Virus record (IMG/VR): IMGVR_UViG_3300033388_005746
Span: 1-32,611 of that record
DNA length: 32,611 bases
From: a virus
Strand: one strand, 5' to 3'
A program made the translations under genes and the position numbers. Below are positions 23,102 through 32,382 of the stretch, piece after piece (position 1 is the first letter of the stretch; the number at the start of each line of letters is the position of its first letter). The notes below the pieces were generated by a model. The model had not been told where the DNA came from, searched no databases, and saw only the letters and a list, made by a program, of their open reading frames with translations.

Positions 23102-23539
23102 ATGGCATCATTAGAATTTAATGTAGGATTCCTAGAACATGAACGAGACGAACTAGGATTTAAATCAAAAGATCTTGCTGTTGCAGTTGAAATAAATAAA
23201 AACAATTATGATATTAGAGATATGAAAGATTTAGATTCTGTGAAGGATAGCCTACATAATATATTTAGTTGGATTAAAGGTGAGAGGATTTTAAATCCTT
23301 TATTCGGTAATCCAATTATTGAATATATTTATGAAACAATTACACCTGAAACTGCTAACAAGATTAGTTCAGCGATTGGTGGTGCAATAGAAACATGGGA
23401 TGGTAGAATAAGAGTAAAATTAATAGATGTCCAACCTGATGCAGATAATAATCAATATGACATCAAAGTGTATTATGACGTTCCTTTTCTTAGCTTGCAT
23501 GGATTGGAATATAATAAAATAGTAACTATTGAGGAATAA
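23102..23539 (+). CDS. 25: Baseplate wedge protein (T4 gp25-like)
   Basis: A 145-aa protein of the GPW/gp25 family: SVKDSLHNIFSWIKGERILNPLFGNPI at about 42-68, then a helix with IGGAIETWDGRIRVKL and a closing strand YDIKVYYDVPF. GER.LNP.FG is the family signature. gp25 bundles with gp6 and gp53 in each wedge and is thought to trigger sheath contraction. ATG 23102 has GAGGATT upstream and follows the late promoter closely; the GTG at 23048 has neither. T4 gp25 is 132 aa. It is followed, 5 bases on, by the gp6-like gene. Confidence 0.88.
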   Translation: MASLEFNVGFLEHERDELGFKSKDLAVAVEINKNNYDIRDMKDLDSVKDSLHNIFSWIKGERILNPLFGNPIIEYIYETITPETANKISSAIGGAIETWDGRIRVKLIDVQPDADNNQYDIKVYYDVPFLSLHGLEYNKIVTIEE

Positions 23540-23544
23540 AAATA

Positions 23545-25452
23545 ATGGCGAATTTTAATGGCGATTTTCTTAAATTTGATGCATATTCAATAAAAAATGC
23601 AATAACACAAAAACTTTCAGATGATACAAATTTTACAGATCAAATTTTTGAATCATCAAATCTAACTGCACTTATTGATGTATTTTCAGTTGCTTTCGAA
23701 TATATGATGTATTATGTAAATCATGGTGCATCCGAAGCTATGTTTAATGATACACGTTTATATGAAAATATTAACCGTATTGTTAAAATGCTTGGTTATA
23801 ATCCACTTGGACATTTTTCAAGTAAAACAACAATTTCATTTCAAAATGCTGAAGGATTTGAGACCTCAGCAATTTTTGGAGATGCGCAAAAGGTGATGTC
23901 AAAATATAGTTACATGGATACTGGATCAACTGATACCAGAGGTAATACAATTTACTATTCACCTATTCGTAATGTTCAAGTTAATGATATCAACTATTCT
24001 TCTGATAGTAATACATTTGATGCAGTTAATGGACGTTGGAAACTTTATGAGCGTACATTTATTTCAAATGGTGATCCATTTGAAGAATATAGCTTAGATG
24101 CTATTCCACTTGAAGCGGAAGATGCAGATGACACCATTTATTTAGCACATCCATACATAGATGTTTATGTCAAAACAACTGATCCTGCAACAGGTACTGT
24201 TAAATATGATATATATGAACCTGTTCCAGAAGGAAATATCTTTAGTAACAATACCAGTATATTAAAACCAGATACACAAAAATTTGAATTAAGAATAGAT
24301 GAAACGAAATTTTATACAATTAAGTTTGGTGACGGTATACACGGTAAACGTTTAAAGAAAGGTGATGAAATCTTTATAGTCTATTTAGATGGTAATGGTG
24401 AAGATGGTAAAATTGGTGTAGAAACTATTAATGATGATGGTGCTTTAGTTCAAGGTATTGCTGGTGCTACAGATGCTTTATTTTACGCTTTCCAAAATGC
24501 TACAGCAGATAGTTTCATTACACAAAATGAATTAAATAAACTTCTCTTTAAAAACATAACAGAATCGAGTCCTTTCACTATGTTGGAAGATGTAGAAGAT
24601 ATAAAAGAAAAAGCACCGAATTGGTTTCGTTCAGGTGGACATTTAGTTACACGTGATGATTATCGTAATTTTGTACTTTCTATCTTCTCTGAGGATTTTT
24701 ATTCTGCTAAAGTAATGAATAATTATGAATATATGGCAAGATTCTTTAAATGGTTAAAAGATTATGATGCATTAAGTATTCAAGTTCGTAACTTTGGATA
24801 TAACTATGTAGATTCATGTGATTTTAATAATGTTTATATTTGGGTCAAAGCTAAATATAGTGATTACAATAAACAATATATTTTAGATAACATGAATTCA
24901 AGAAAAACATTAACAGCTGAACCTGATTTATATGATGCAATCGATAGAATATTTGTTCCATGTTTAAATTTTAATGATTCTGATAGTCTTCCAGTTGGAT
25001 ATGATAACTTAAAATACGATATTAATGATTGGGATACAGATTTTGAAAATTGGATTGAGATTCATAAAGATATTGATTCATTTGTTTCAGTAGAAAAAAT
25101 TCGTTCAGTTGCATTGACTTCATTGAAAAAATTCTTTAATCCATTATATAATAAGATAGGAGATAATATTAATATAGATGAATTATATACAATATTATCT
25201 TCAATAAATGGAGTTAAACAAGTGAGAACAGCATATAAACCTGTAGACGGTAGTGTTAATGATATTCAATATTATAATGGCTTATCGTTTGCGACATGGA
25301 CACCATTAATTATTGGTGGTAAAGATATGGAACTTGTAAACGGAAAATTCCAATTAGAGGATTTCCAATTTCCAGTATTATTATCCGATAATTTAGAAAG
25401 TAGAATTAAAGTAGTTTCTGAATCGTATAATCAAACATCAGTAGAATTTTAA
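23545..25452 (+). CDS. 6: Baseplate wedge protein (T4 gp6-like)
   Basis: A 635-aa protein, close to T4 gp6 (660 aa). The start SIKNAITQKLSDDTNFTDQIFESSNLTALIDVFSVAFEYMMYYVNH resembles the N-terminal helices of gp6. YTIKFGDGIHGKRLKKGDEIFIVYL (about 255-280) matches the strand-rich gpJ-like core, and WFRSGGHLVTRDDYRNFVLS lies at about 358-377. In T4 two gp6 copies per wedge form the inner ring around the hub and drive baseplate opening. It follows gp25 by 5 bases with a weak ribosome-binding site (GAGGAATAAA), so coupling is likely. Confidence 0.85.
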   Translation: MANFNGDFLKFDAYSIKNAITQKLSDDTNFTDQIFESSNLTALIDVFSVAFEYMMYYVNHGASEAMFNDTRLYENINRIVKMLGYNPLGHFSSKTTISFQNAEGFETSAIFGDAQKVMSKYSYMDTGSTDTRGNTIYYSPIRNVQVNDINYSSDSNTFDAVNGRWKLYERTFISNGDPFEEYSLDAIPLEAEDADDTIYLAHPYIDVYVKTTDPATGTVKYDIYEPVPEGNIFSNNTSILKPDTQKFELRIDETKFYTIKFGDGIHGKRLKKGDEIFIVYLDGNGEDGKIGVETINDDGALVQGIAGATDALFYAFQNATADSFITQNELNKLLFKNITESSPFTMLEDVEDIKEKAPNWFRSGGHLVTRDDYRNFVLSIFSEDFYSAKVMNNYEYMARFFKWLKDYDALSIQVRNFGYNYVDSCDFNNVYIWVKAKYSDYNKQYILDNMNSRKTLTAEPDLYDAIDRIFVPCLNFNDSDSLPVGYDNLKYDINDWDTDFENWIEIHKDIDSFVSVEKIRSVALTSLKKFFNPLYNKIGDNINIDELYTILSSINGVKQVRTAYKPVDGSVNDIQYYNGLSFATWTPLIIGGKDMELVNGKFQLEDFQFPVLLSDNLESRIKVVSESYNQTSVEF

Positions 25453-25467
25453 GGAATACATAAATAA

Positions 25468-28400
25468 ATGAGTTTTAATACATTACAACCTGATGAAATT
25501 GTTCAAAGATATAATTCTGATTACTCAATTACTGAAAAGTTAAATGATTATATTCGTAATTATGATTGGCAGGCTGGCTTTAATGACGTTATTAGAAATA
25601 ATTTACCTCGTGATGATAACGGAAAGGTTATTTTAAATAATTGTCCAGAAAATGCTGCACTATGGTTAATGTTATCTGCGTCTTTTGAAGATGTAGGTTC
25701 TGAAGTTTATGAAAAGATAGATAGTTTCGTTAAAAGATCTGTTGATGTGGAAACGTGTAATTATGATTCGTTATATTCTATCAGTGATTTATTGGGGTTT
25801 AATTCAAATAAACTTTTAGTTAATTATCCATTAGAAATTAAATCTCTTCTTGAGATTTTTTCAATAGGTAAAAGACGAGTTTCTACTAGTGGTGAAATAT
25901 TACTTGATAAGGATATCGAGTTTTTAAGTGGTGATATTACAACAACTGCTTCAGGTACAATGTCTGGTTATGATTTGAGTGCTGAAACATTTGTTCAAGC
26001 TACATCTACTATTGAGCCAGATTGGACACCTACACAACAAACTAGTATAATATCTATTAGTGGTAATACTCCATATGAAGATTTTGAAAGTTATACATCA
26101 TTTATTGAAGATCAATTTTACAATGTATTTGAGGACAATATTACTGTTGAAAATTTCTTACAAGAATATTATGATAAAATTTACGTTTCTAAAACTAATA
26201 CTTCTGAAAATATATTAGATACTGAAGAAGATGAAACTTCAATTAAAGAGTTAAAATTAAAATTATACTTACCTGAAAGTTTTTCAGCAAAGGATGAAGC
26301 TGATAGTATCATAGCTGGTCGTAAAAGAAAATATGATTTTACTACGGATGAAAGAACATTAATTGAAGCTGAAATTGAAAGACGTTCAGTGTATGAAAAG
26401 TTTGGTAATTCGCCAGAAAATACTGAGTTTAGACGTTTTAAATATGAAAAGGAACGTAAATTCAGAGAATATGTTAAATTCATAGAAGATGTTTCTATAC
26501 TTGCTAGAGAAACTACAATTGATACTGATTATAGTTTAGATTTAATGGAAATCTCATTAGATGATTATAAATTCTTTGATTATTATTTTGATATCCCGCC
26601 TCAATCTGGTGGTGTTCCTGTATCTGGTGATATGATTGAATATGCTGTTCATTTTTTAAGAAATGTTTGTCTTAATGTTTTCTATAAACGTGAAGACATT
26701 AAAACTACTGCTCAAAAATTTAAGCATATTGGAACAAACGAAGTTATCGAACTCCTAATTAGTGATTATCTTTATAAGAATTTTTCAAGTAGAGATAAAT
26801 GGAACTTTTATGAATTTCCTGAATTGTCAGCATTTAGTCCAACATTTTCAGGTATTTTATTAGGTGGTACTACAGATTATTTATCTGGAGCACTTTATAA
26901 TAAAGTTAGAGTTATTGAATATGTTGATGAAACAGAATATTACAATATAGAAACCGTAGCGACTTCTGGTGATTCTGATGTAAATGTACGTTACTGGGAA
27001 GATACAACTACTAGGGATGCTTCAGACGCTACAAGTGGTGACATCTATAATTTCTATAAGAATTTAGGTGTAGAAGGATCTTATGATGATATTTTAGATT
27101 TACTCAATGCTGTGTATGATGCTGGCGCAACTTCTGCAACTTTAGCAACACTTACTGCTGATACAATCGATGATAGTCTTAGTGGCTATGTATCAGGGAA
27201 TATGTCAGGTATGTATCTTAAGTATTTTGGTAATACCAGTGGTGATATCCCGTGGGTAAATGATAAAAATCAAATCCATCCAAGTGTTGCATTACATCCT
27301 TATCTTTGGTCATTACAAGAAGAAGATACAGTAGGATTTATACTTGACCCTGTTTATAGTTTCAATACAACAGTATCAAGTGACTTAATATCTGATTTAG
27401 ATAGAAGAATAGATGAAAATGGTTCAATAATTAATCTTTGGCAGTCAGATGCAGTTACGATGGGATCATATGAAGATGGTTATCAATTTAGTCCTAATTT
27501 TGATAGATTTTATGCTGAAAATGAAAAAATTGATTATGATGGTCCATTTATTTTTGAAGCTTTAAGTGCTTATCTTGATTATGTAACAAGTGGCTTAACT
27601 ACTGATAATATTAGTGCATTTTATTTAGATTGGTATAGTCACCTAAATTTAAATGAAACTTTTGAAACTAAAATTAAATGGCAACTTGAAAACCATGAAG
27701 CTGATATTTTACGTATGGCAGATAAACAAATTTTCCAATTTGGTATAGATAAATTTGGTAGTCAATATACGTTATTTAAAGATGATAACGAATATCAAAC
27801 AGCTGGGGAAATTTGGGTGAAATATAAAAATCATCCACTATCATTCCCATTAGCTAATAATTTAAGTGGTGAAAGAGAATATCAATTAGATATTTCTAGT
27901 TTTTATGATGATGCTGAAGATTTTTTAAATGCTTCTACACAGACATATGAATTTGAACTGGTTACATTAGGTTCAAAAAATATTCTTTGGGCTCATACAG
28001 CAGGACCAGATACAAGTAATCCTATTAATAGTAGAAGTGGTGTAGTGTATTATATGACACTTAATCTCCCATATGAGGATAACATTACATATTATGCTAA
28101 TAGATTGGAAGGTAATAACTGGTCATCTGATATATCATCTAATAGTGGTGAATTTGTAGGTGTTTATACTGCTAGAGGATTTGAAGGAGATTCTTTTGTA
28201 ATTGCATCAAGAAGTGGATATACTTCATCTGAAGTTATTACACCTGATGCTTTAGGTTTATATAGTTTACAATTTAATTTTCAAGTATATGATGATTTAC
28301 ATGGTATAACACCGTATGCTAAAACAATAACCACTAAATATCCATTATATACTGATGCTGATAATCAATTTAATAGAATTAAATTAAATAAATTCAGAGA

Positions 28401-29151
28401 AACACTTTCTGTTACCTATGAGTCTTCAAATGTTACTTTTTCTGGAAATGAACCATGGATTTTTAATGGTACTGGCAATAACGGTAAATTTAATGCTGAG
28501 TATAATACAGCTAAACAAATATATCATAATGGTTTTACTGTAATTGATTGGGCATTAAATGACGGTGATACTGTTCCTACTTCATACGTAGTACGATATT
28601 ATAATGGGTATAATGATGTAGGTCGCCAAAGTATAGAAGCTTGGGAAGGGTATATAGGCTCGGAACATCCGATTGTGTCTAGTGAACCTGTTGGCGATCT
28701 AAGTACAGCTTTAACTGTATATAATGTGAATGCAGATAAATATATTGGATTAGAATTTTTAGGTATGTCTGATCCATCAACTTCTGCGAGATTTGATGTC
28801 GATGAAATGGATTTTTTCTGTTTTAATACTAATGATGAATATTTTGGTATGTGGGCATCTAATGTATACCCAACATGGGAAGAGGCGACATTCCCTTGGA
28901 CTGCAACATATGGAGATGAATTAAGTGGTATAGACTTTACGAAATGGGTTCCTATGGAATTAGATGGAATCTCAGGTGATTATGTTACTTGGGAAAGTAA
29001 AGTTTCGTTGTATAGATTATTTACAACTCCCGGTGAAGAATGGACATTTGGATCACTTGGAAGTGATGATATCTTTTATTCAGTAACAGTTACATATAAT
29101 GGCAGAGGATGTCAAAAATTCGATATACAGAAAACACCTATAACAGTTTAA
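25468..29151 (+). CDS. Baseplate wedge protein (T4 gp7-like)
   Basis: A 1227-aa protein, the longest here. The N-terminal part (DEIVQRYNSDYSITEKLNDYIRNYDWQAGF) and NAALWLMLSASFEDVGSEVYEKI fit large wedge proteins encoded after gp6. The middle is helical and charged (RKRKYDFTTDERTL), and the last 400 residues are beta-rich, like carbohydrate-type or fibre-connecting modules. T4 gp7 (1032 aa) links the inner ring to the fibre-bearing periphery. Assignment rests mainly on size and gene order. The added C-terminal beta domains may bind other fibres. TAAGGAATACAT supplies the ribosome-binding site 16 bases after gp6. Confidence 0.65.
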   Translation: MSFNTLQPDEIVQRYNSDYSITEKLNDYIRNYDWQAGFNDVIRNNLPRDDNGKVILNNCPENAALWLMLSASFEDVGSEVYEKIDSFVKRSVDVETCNYDSLYSISDLLGFNSNKLLVNYPLEIKSLLEIFSIGKRRVSTSGEILLDKDIEFLSGDITTTASGTMSGYDLSAETFVQATSTIEPDWTPTQQTSIISISGNTPYEDFESYTSFIEDQFYNVFEDNITVENFLQEYYDKIYVSKTNTSENILDTEEDETSIKELKLKLYLPESFSAKDEADSIIAGRKRKYDFTTDERTLIEAEIERRSVYEKFGNSPENTEFRRFKYEKERKFREYVKFIEDVSILARETTIDTDYSLDLMEISLDDYKFFDYYFDIPPQSGGVPVSGDMIEYAVHFLRNVCLNVFYKREDIKTTAQKFKHIGTNEVIELLISDYLYKNFSSRDKWNFYEFPELSAFSPTFSGILLGGTTDYLSGALYNKVRVIEYVDETEYYNIETVATSGDSDVNVRYWEDTTTRDASDATSGDIYNFYKNLGVEGSYDDILDLLNAVYDAGATSATLATLTADTIDDSLSGYVSGNMSGMYLKYFGNTSGDIPWVNDKNQIHPSVALHPYLWSLQEEDTVGFILDPVYSFNTTVSSDLISDLDRRIDENGSIINLWQSDAVTMGSYEDGYQFSPNFDRFYAENEKIDYDGPFIFEALSAYLDYVTSGLTTDNISAFYLDWYSHLNLNETFETKIKWQLENHEADILRMADKQIFQFGIDKFGSQYTLFKDDNEYQTAGEIWVKYKNHPLSFPLANNLSGEREYQLDISSFYDDAEDFLNASTQTYEFELVTLGSKNILWAHTAGPDTSNPINSRSGVVYYMTLNLPYEDNITYYANRLEGNNWSSDISSNSGEFVGVYTARGFEGDSFVIASRSGYTSSEVITPDALGLYSLQFNFQVYDDLHGITPYAKTITTKYPLYTDADNQFNRIKLNKFRETLSVTYESSNVTFSGNEPWIFNGTGNNGKFNAEYNTAKQIYHNGFTVIDWALNDGDTVPTSYVVRYYNGYNDVGRQSIEAWEGYIGSEHPIVSSEPVGDLSTALTVYNVNADKYIGLEFLGMSDPSTSARFDVDEMDFFCFNTNDEYFGMWASNVYPTWEEATFPWTATYGDELSGIDFTKWVPMELDGISGDYVTWESKVSLYRLFTTPGEEWTFGSLGSDDIFYSVTVTYNGRGCQKFDIQKTPITV

Positions 29152-29184
29152 TAAATATAAAAAAGTAATGGAGATATATTAATA

Positions 29185-30051
29185 ATGGCATTTACAGAGA
29201 ATTTACAAACATTAACCCCTATACTTTCTACGGATCATTTAATTGTATCTCGTGGAGATATTGTTGACAATTTTAATGAATTAAATACCTATGGTACTAA
29301 TAGTAAAGCAGGTTTAATGCAAATTGCAACATCTGGTGAAATGAATACTGCTGACGGTTTTGGTGCAATTACAGCAGCTACTTTAAAGGATAGTGAATTT
29401 CAAAATCCTTTTAGATATAATAATAGTTTTGTTAGTGTTGTTAGTTTAAGTGGTGATAATACTGCTCTTGCATCTGTTGAATATGTAGATAGTATTGTAG
29501 CAGGAGCAGCCGTTGATTTACCTGCTTATAAAGCAGGTGTTTTAGACCCTGCTTATCTTAAAAGAAATCAATCTGACGCACCTGTATCTGATAATGATTT
29601 TGATTTAGGTGCTGATGGATATCGTTGGACGACTATATGGGCATACACTTTTGACGGTACAGCAACACAAACTGAATATGCTGACGTAGCTGAAAAATAC
29701 ACATGTAAAGATGACGTAGAAACTGGCGATGTTATTGTTATTTCTATTGAGGGAGATTGTGATACTGAAATGTCAACTACTGAGTGTGATCATAGAGTAA
29801 TTGGTGTAATTTCTGAAAAACCTGGTTATTTAATGAATAAAAATTTAGATGGACCATCTGTTGGTCTTTTAGGTACACTACCTGTTAAAGTTACTGGAAC
29901 ATGTCTTAAGGGTGATCTATTAGTTACATCTGATATAAAGGGTGTTGCTCGTGCTGCAAAATCACCTGATGAGTATGCATTTAAACTAGGTTATGCTATT
30001 GAAGGTAAAGATACTAAAGAAATCGCCCTTGTAAAATCCATTATCAAATAG
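29185..30051 (+). CDS. Tail fibre/baseplate fibre protein with G2-peptidase-like C-terminal domain
   Basis: A 288-aa protein. The N-terminal part (LSTDHLIVSRGDIVDNFNEL) resembles fibre attachment regions. Next comes the common fibre block NQSDAPVSDNDFDLGADGYRWTTIWAYTF (about 130-158). TEYADVAEKYTCKDDVETGDVI starts the final domain (about 165-288), with VIGVISEKPGYLMN and LPVKVTGTCLKGDLLVTS. This end resembles the G2-peptidase-type/trimer-finishing domains of phage fibres. Short fibres of this kind bind receptors or close fibres at the baseplate. It is the last structural gene before the terminator. AATGGAG lies about 16 bases before the ATG. Confidence 0.7.
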   Translation: MAFTENLQTLTPILSTDHLIVSRGDIVDNFNELNTYGTNSKAGLMQIATSGEMNTADGFGAITAATLKDSEFQNPFRYNNSFVSVVSLSGDNTALASVEYVDSIVAGAAVDLPAYKAGVLDPAYLKRNQSDAPVSDNDFDLGADGYRWTTIWAYTFDGTATQTEYADVAEKYTCKDDVETGDVIVISIEGDCDTEMSTTECDHRVIGVISEKPGYLMNKNLDGPSVGLLGTLPVKVTGTCLKGDLLVTSDIKGVARAAKSPDEYAFKLGYAIEGKDTKEIALVKSIIK

Positions 30052-30079
30052 TTGAAATAATTCCCGCCTTGGTTATAAT
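30052..30079 (+). promoter_or_regulatory. Sigma70-type promoter TTGAAA-N16-TATAAT before radical SAM operon
   Basis: TTGAAA (30052-30057) and a perfect TATAAT (30074-30079), 16 bases apart. Expected start is about 30086. The -10 lies in the loop of the terminator below, so transcripts from it would lack the terminator's 5' arm. Confidence 0.6.
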
Positions 30080-30100
30080 ATATAATAAAGGCGGTTTTTT
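30064..30100 (+). terminator. Terminator of the tail module, overlapping the next gene's ribosome-binding site
   Basis: A 7-bp G+C-rich stem (CCGCCTT at 30064-30070, AAGGCGG at 30088-30094), a 17-base loop and six T's directly before the ATG at 30101. The 3' arm AAGGCGG is also the ribosome-binding site of the following gene, six bases from its start. Confidence 0.75.
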
Positions 30101-31159
30101 ATGTCCCTAGAAGTACAATTAGTTCTAACTGAAAAATGTAATTTTAAGTGTGATTATTGTTACCTATCTCTTAAAAAGACTAGGATGACAGTAGATAAAT
30201 TTAAAGATTTTTATTATAATCAACTTAAAGAATGTATGGAACTACACAGATGTGATACATACCACATTGTGTTCTTTGGTGGTGAACCATTACTAGAAAT
30301 GAAACTTATTGATGAAATCCATGATATCGTTTATTTGAAGGATTATTGTAAAGGAATTTGTGATGGATTTAAGGTAGTAACGAACGGTTCTTTATTGACT
30401 GAAGAAATTTGTAAGGAGTTCATCACTAAAGATATTAAAATAAGTGTTTCGTATGATGGTCTATGGCAAGATGAAAATCGTGAAGGACAACTATCAGAAA
30501 ATAGTATATTACGTAACCCTATTTTACTTCAAAAATATGTAGATAAAGTCCATTGCATGGTAAAGCCTGAAAACATCTCATCAATTGTTGAGAATTTCAA
30601 CTATTTCATAGATCTAAATCTAACTCCTAATTTTACGCTAGTTGAAGATAATATATGGTCAGATAAGGATGTTGAAATATTTGAAAAACAAATAGAATTA
30701 TTAGTTAAAAGAAATATTGAAACGGTTAAAGAAGGAAAAAATATTATTGCAGGATTTTTTACTCAATGGATAACAAAAATCATTAAGCCAACTGTTAGCA
30801 CTTGTTCTATTGGTAAATCAGTATCATTATTCCCTGACGGTAAAATATATCCATGTGCTAGATATGGTAATCAAGATCAACATATATTATATGACAAAGA
30901 TTTTAAGAGGTTTAATATTCATGAAGTCGGGAGATTAGGTAATAAAGCTAATTGGGGTTGTGGAAATTGTGAAATAATAGCATATTGTAATACTGGTTGT
31001 CCAGCAGTTCAAGAAGAATTTGGAGGTCTAATACCACAATTATGTGATTTTTATAAAATACTCTTTAAAAATACGAATGAATTTATTAAAGTAGTTGGAG
31101 GAACGTATTTAATACGTTTACATATTGAAAATATAATGAAAGATATAGGAGTTACTTAA
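30101..31159 (+). CDS. Radical SAM enzyme with SPASM-type C-terminal iron-sulfur domain
   Basis: A 352-aa radical SAM protein. C13, C17 and C20 (CNFKCDYC) hold the SAM-binding [4Fe-4S] cluster, FFGGEPLLE at 58-66 is the usual GGEP motif, and VVTNGSLL follows at 92-99. The C-terminal region has C235, C252 (FPDGKIYPCARYG), C287, C290, C296, C300 and C315, which is a SPASM arrangement for auxiliary clusters. SPASM enzymes typically modify peptides or proteins (sulfatase maturases, peptide thioether or epimerisation enzymes). The substrate is not visible. It opens a coupled operon with the next genes; its stop overlaps the following ATG (TAATG). It has a private promoter and a ribosome-binding site in the terminator arm. 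Confidence 0.9.
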   Translation: MSLEVQLVLTEKCNFKCDYCYLSLKKTRMTVDKFKDFYYNQLKECMELHRCDTYHIVFFGGEPLLEMKLIDEIHDIVYLKDYCKGICDGFKVVTNGSLLTEEICKEFITKDIKISVSYDGLWQDENREGQLSENSILRNPILLQKYVDKVHCMVKPENISSIVENFNYFIDLNLTPNFTLVEDNIWSDKDVEIFEKQIELLVKRNIETVKEGKNIIAGFFTQWITKIIKPTVSTCSIGKSVSLFPDGKIYPCARYGNQDQHILYDKDFKRFNIHEVGRLGNKANWGCGNCEIIAYCNTGCPAVQEEFGGLIPQLCDFYKILFKNTNEFIKVVGGTYLIRLHIENIMKDIGVT

Positions 31160-31386
31160 TGAATATAGTACAGAAAATAAATAGAAGTTATAATGCATCA
31201 AGAGCATTATTATCGTTATATCAAAATGTAGCATTTGATAAAGATGCTGAACAAATTCTTAACTTAGCTAAACTGTATGCAGATAAGGCTAAAGGATTTA
31301 AACAAGATTTAGATGAAGTTGAACCGGATTTCAATGATGAAGTTATGGATTTAGTAGATGAAATCAAAACTGAGGAAAAAGAATAA
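31159..31386 (+). CDS. Small acidic helical protein in radical SAM operon
   Basis: A 75-aa protein. The N-terminal half is amphipathic helix (RSYNASRALLSLYQNVAF, then ILNLAKLYADKAKGF) and the C-terminal third is strongly acidic (EVEPDFNDEVMDLVDEIKTEEKE). It has no Cys, no leader-like GG motif and no signal peptide. It overlaps both neighbours by one base (TAATG at each end), so it is translated in step with them and may be a partner, carrier or substrate of the enzymes. No family recognised. Confidence 0.65.
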   Translation: MNIVQKINRSYNASRALLSLYQNVAFDKDAEQILNLAKLYADKAKGFKQDLDEVEPDFNDEVMDLVDEIKTEEKE

Positions 31387-32378
31387 TGGCTAAATTTCTT
31401 ATATTAGGTGGTGCAGGATTTATTGGAAGTAATTTCGCAAAATATGTACTTGATAAAGGACATGAAGTTATTATCGTTGATAATTTTTCTACTGGAAATG
31501 AAGAAAATATTCAGGATTTTATGGAGAATGATAAAGTAGATATTTATCGGTTCAGATTAAAGAGATGTACTGAAGGGTATGATTGTTATTATTTAAAAAA
31601 GGGAAGAGGAAGAGGTAAAAGACAGATATATGAATTAATGGAAATTTCTGATTATATTATTCATCTTGCAGCATCTGTTGGTGTATCTTATGTCGAAGAT
31701 AATGCACAATCTACTATCTTGAATAATATGGAGATGGAACAAATGGTTTTTGGTTTTAATGAAAAATATCAAAAACCAATCTTCTTTGCTAGTACTTCTG
31801 AAGTATACGGTGAAGGTTTATCTACACAATCATCATTCAAAGAAACTGATTCTCTAATGATTAAACCACCTGTTGAAACAAGGTGGGGTTATGCGTGTTC
31901 CAAATTAATGGGAGAATTTTTACTACATTCTTATACTCAACCATTTGTTATTGGTCGATTTTTTAATGTGACTAGTAGGAATCAGGTTAGTAATTATGGA
32001 ATGGTTTTACCTTCTTTTGTCGAACAAGCACTTGAAAAGAAACCTCTAACGATTTATAATAGAGGTCTAGCAACACGTTGTTATTGTCATATCGATGACG
32101 CAGTAGAAGCTATGTATAAACTTATGACTACACAACGATGTTATCGACAAATCTTTAATATAGGTAATCCTGATGAAGTAAATGTACTACAATTAGCTAA
32201 TAGAGTTAATAGTCTTACAAGAAATGGAAATAATATTATTTTTGATGATGAATCTAGATGTAGTACAGATATTATGAGAAGAGTTCCATGCATTGATAAA
32301 ATAAAGGGCTATATTGATTGGAAACCTTTGAAGAATTTAGATCACATTATCGTAGATATGATTATGCATAAAGGATAA
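31386..32378 (+). CDS. NAD-dependent epimerase/dehydratase (extended SDR, nucleotide-sugar type)
   Basis: A 330-aa extended short-chain dehydrogenase. It has GGAGFIG at 8-14 for NAD binding, D32 after the second strand, HLAA at 93-96, a Ser-rich strand STSEVYG at 136-142, and the catalytic Y169-x-x-x-K173 (YACSK). GRFFNV at 190-195 and a substrate part with TRCYCHIDDAVEA follow. This architecture is that of UDP-glucose 4-epimerases, dTDP-glucose dehydratases and relatives; the exact sugar cannot be told. Residues about 55-80 are an odd basic, Cys-containing insert (RLKRCTEGYDC...GRGRGKR) where relatives usually have a short GDxxD turn. It is joined to its neighbours by TAATG and lies 4 bases before the second radical SAM gene. 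Confidence 0.85.
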   Translation: MAKFLILGGAGFIGSNFAKYVLDKGHEVIIVDNFSTGNEENIQDFMENDKVDIYRFRLKRCTEGYDCYYLKKGRGRGKRQIYELMEISDYIIHLAASVGVSYVEDNAQSTILNNMEMEQMVFGFNEKYQKPIFFASTSEVYGEGLSTQSSFKETDSLMIKPPVETRWGYACSKLMGEFLLHSYTQPFVIGRFFNVTSRNQVSNYGMVLPSFVEQALEKKPLTIYNRGLATRCYCHIDDAVEAMYKLMTTQRCYRQIFNIGNPDEVNVLQLANRVNSLTRNGNNIIFDDESRCSTDIMRRVPCIDKIKGYIDWKPLKNLDHIIVDMIMHKG

Positions 32379-32382
32379 TTAA

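Noticed and set aside
25459-25466. CATAAATA before the gp7-like gene, with similar near-matches at 8834 and 20500
   Set aside because: Each has one mismatch, and 25459 and 8834 lie too close to the start codon to leave a leader.
31159-31386. The 75-aa protein as a RiPP precursor for the radical SAM enzyme
   Set aside because: It has no Cys, no leader-core boundary and no repeated core; an acidic partner protein fits as well. Kept only as an open possibility.
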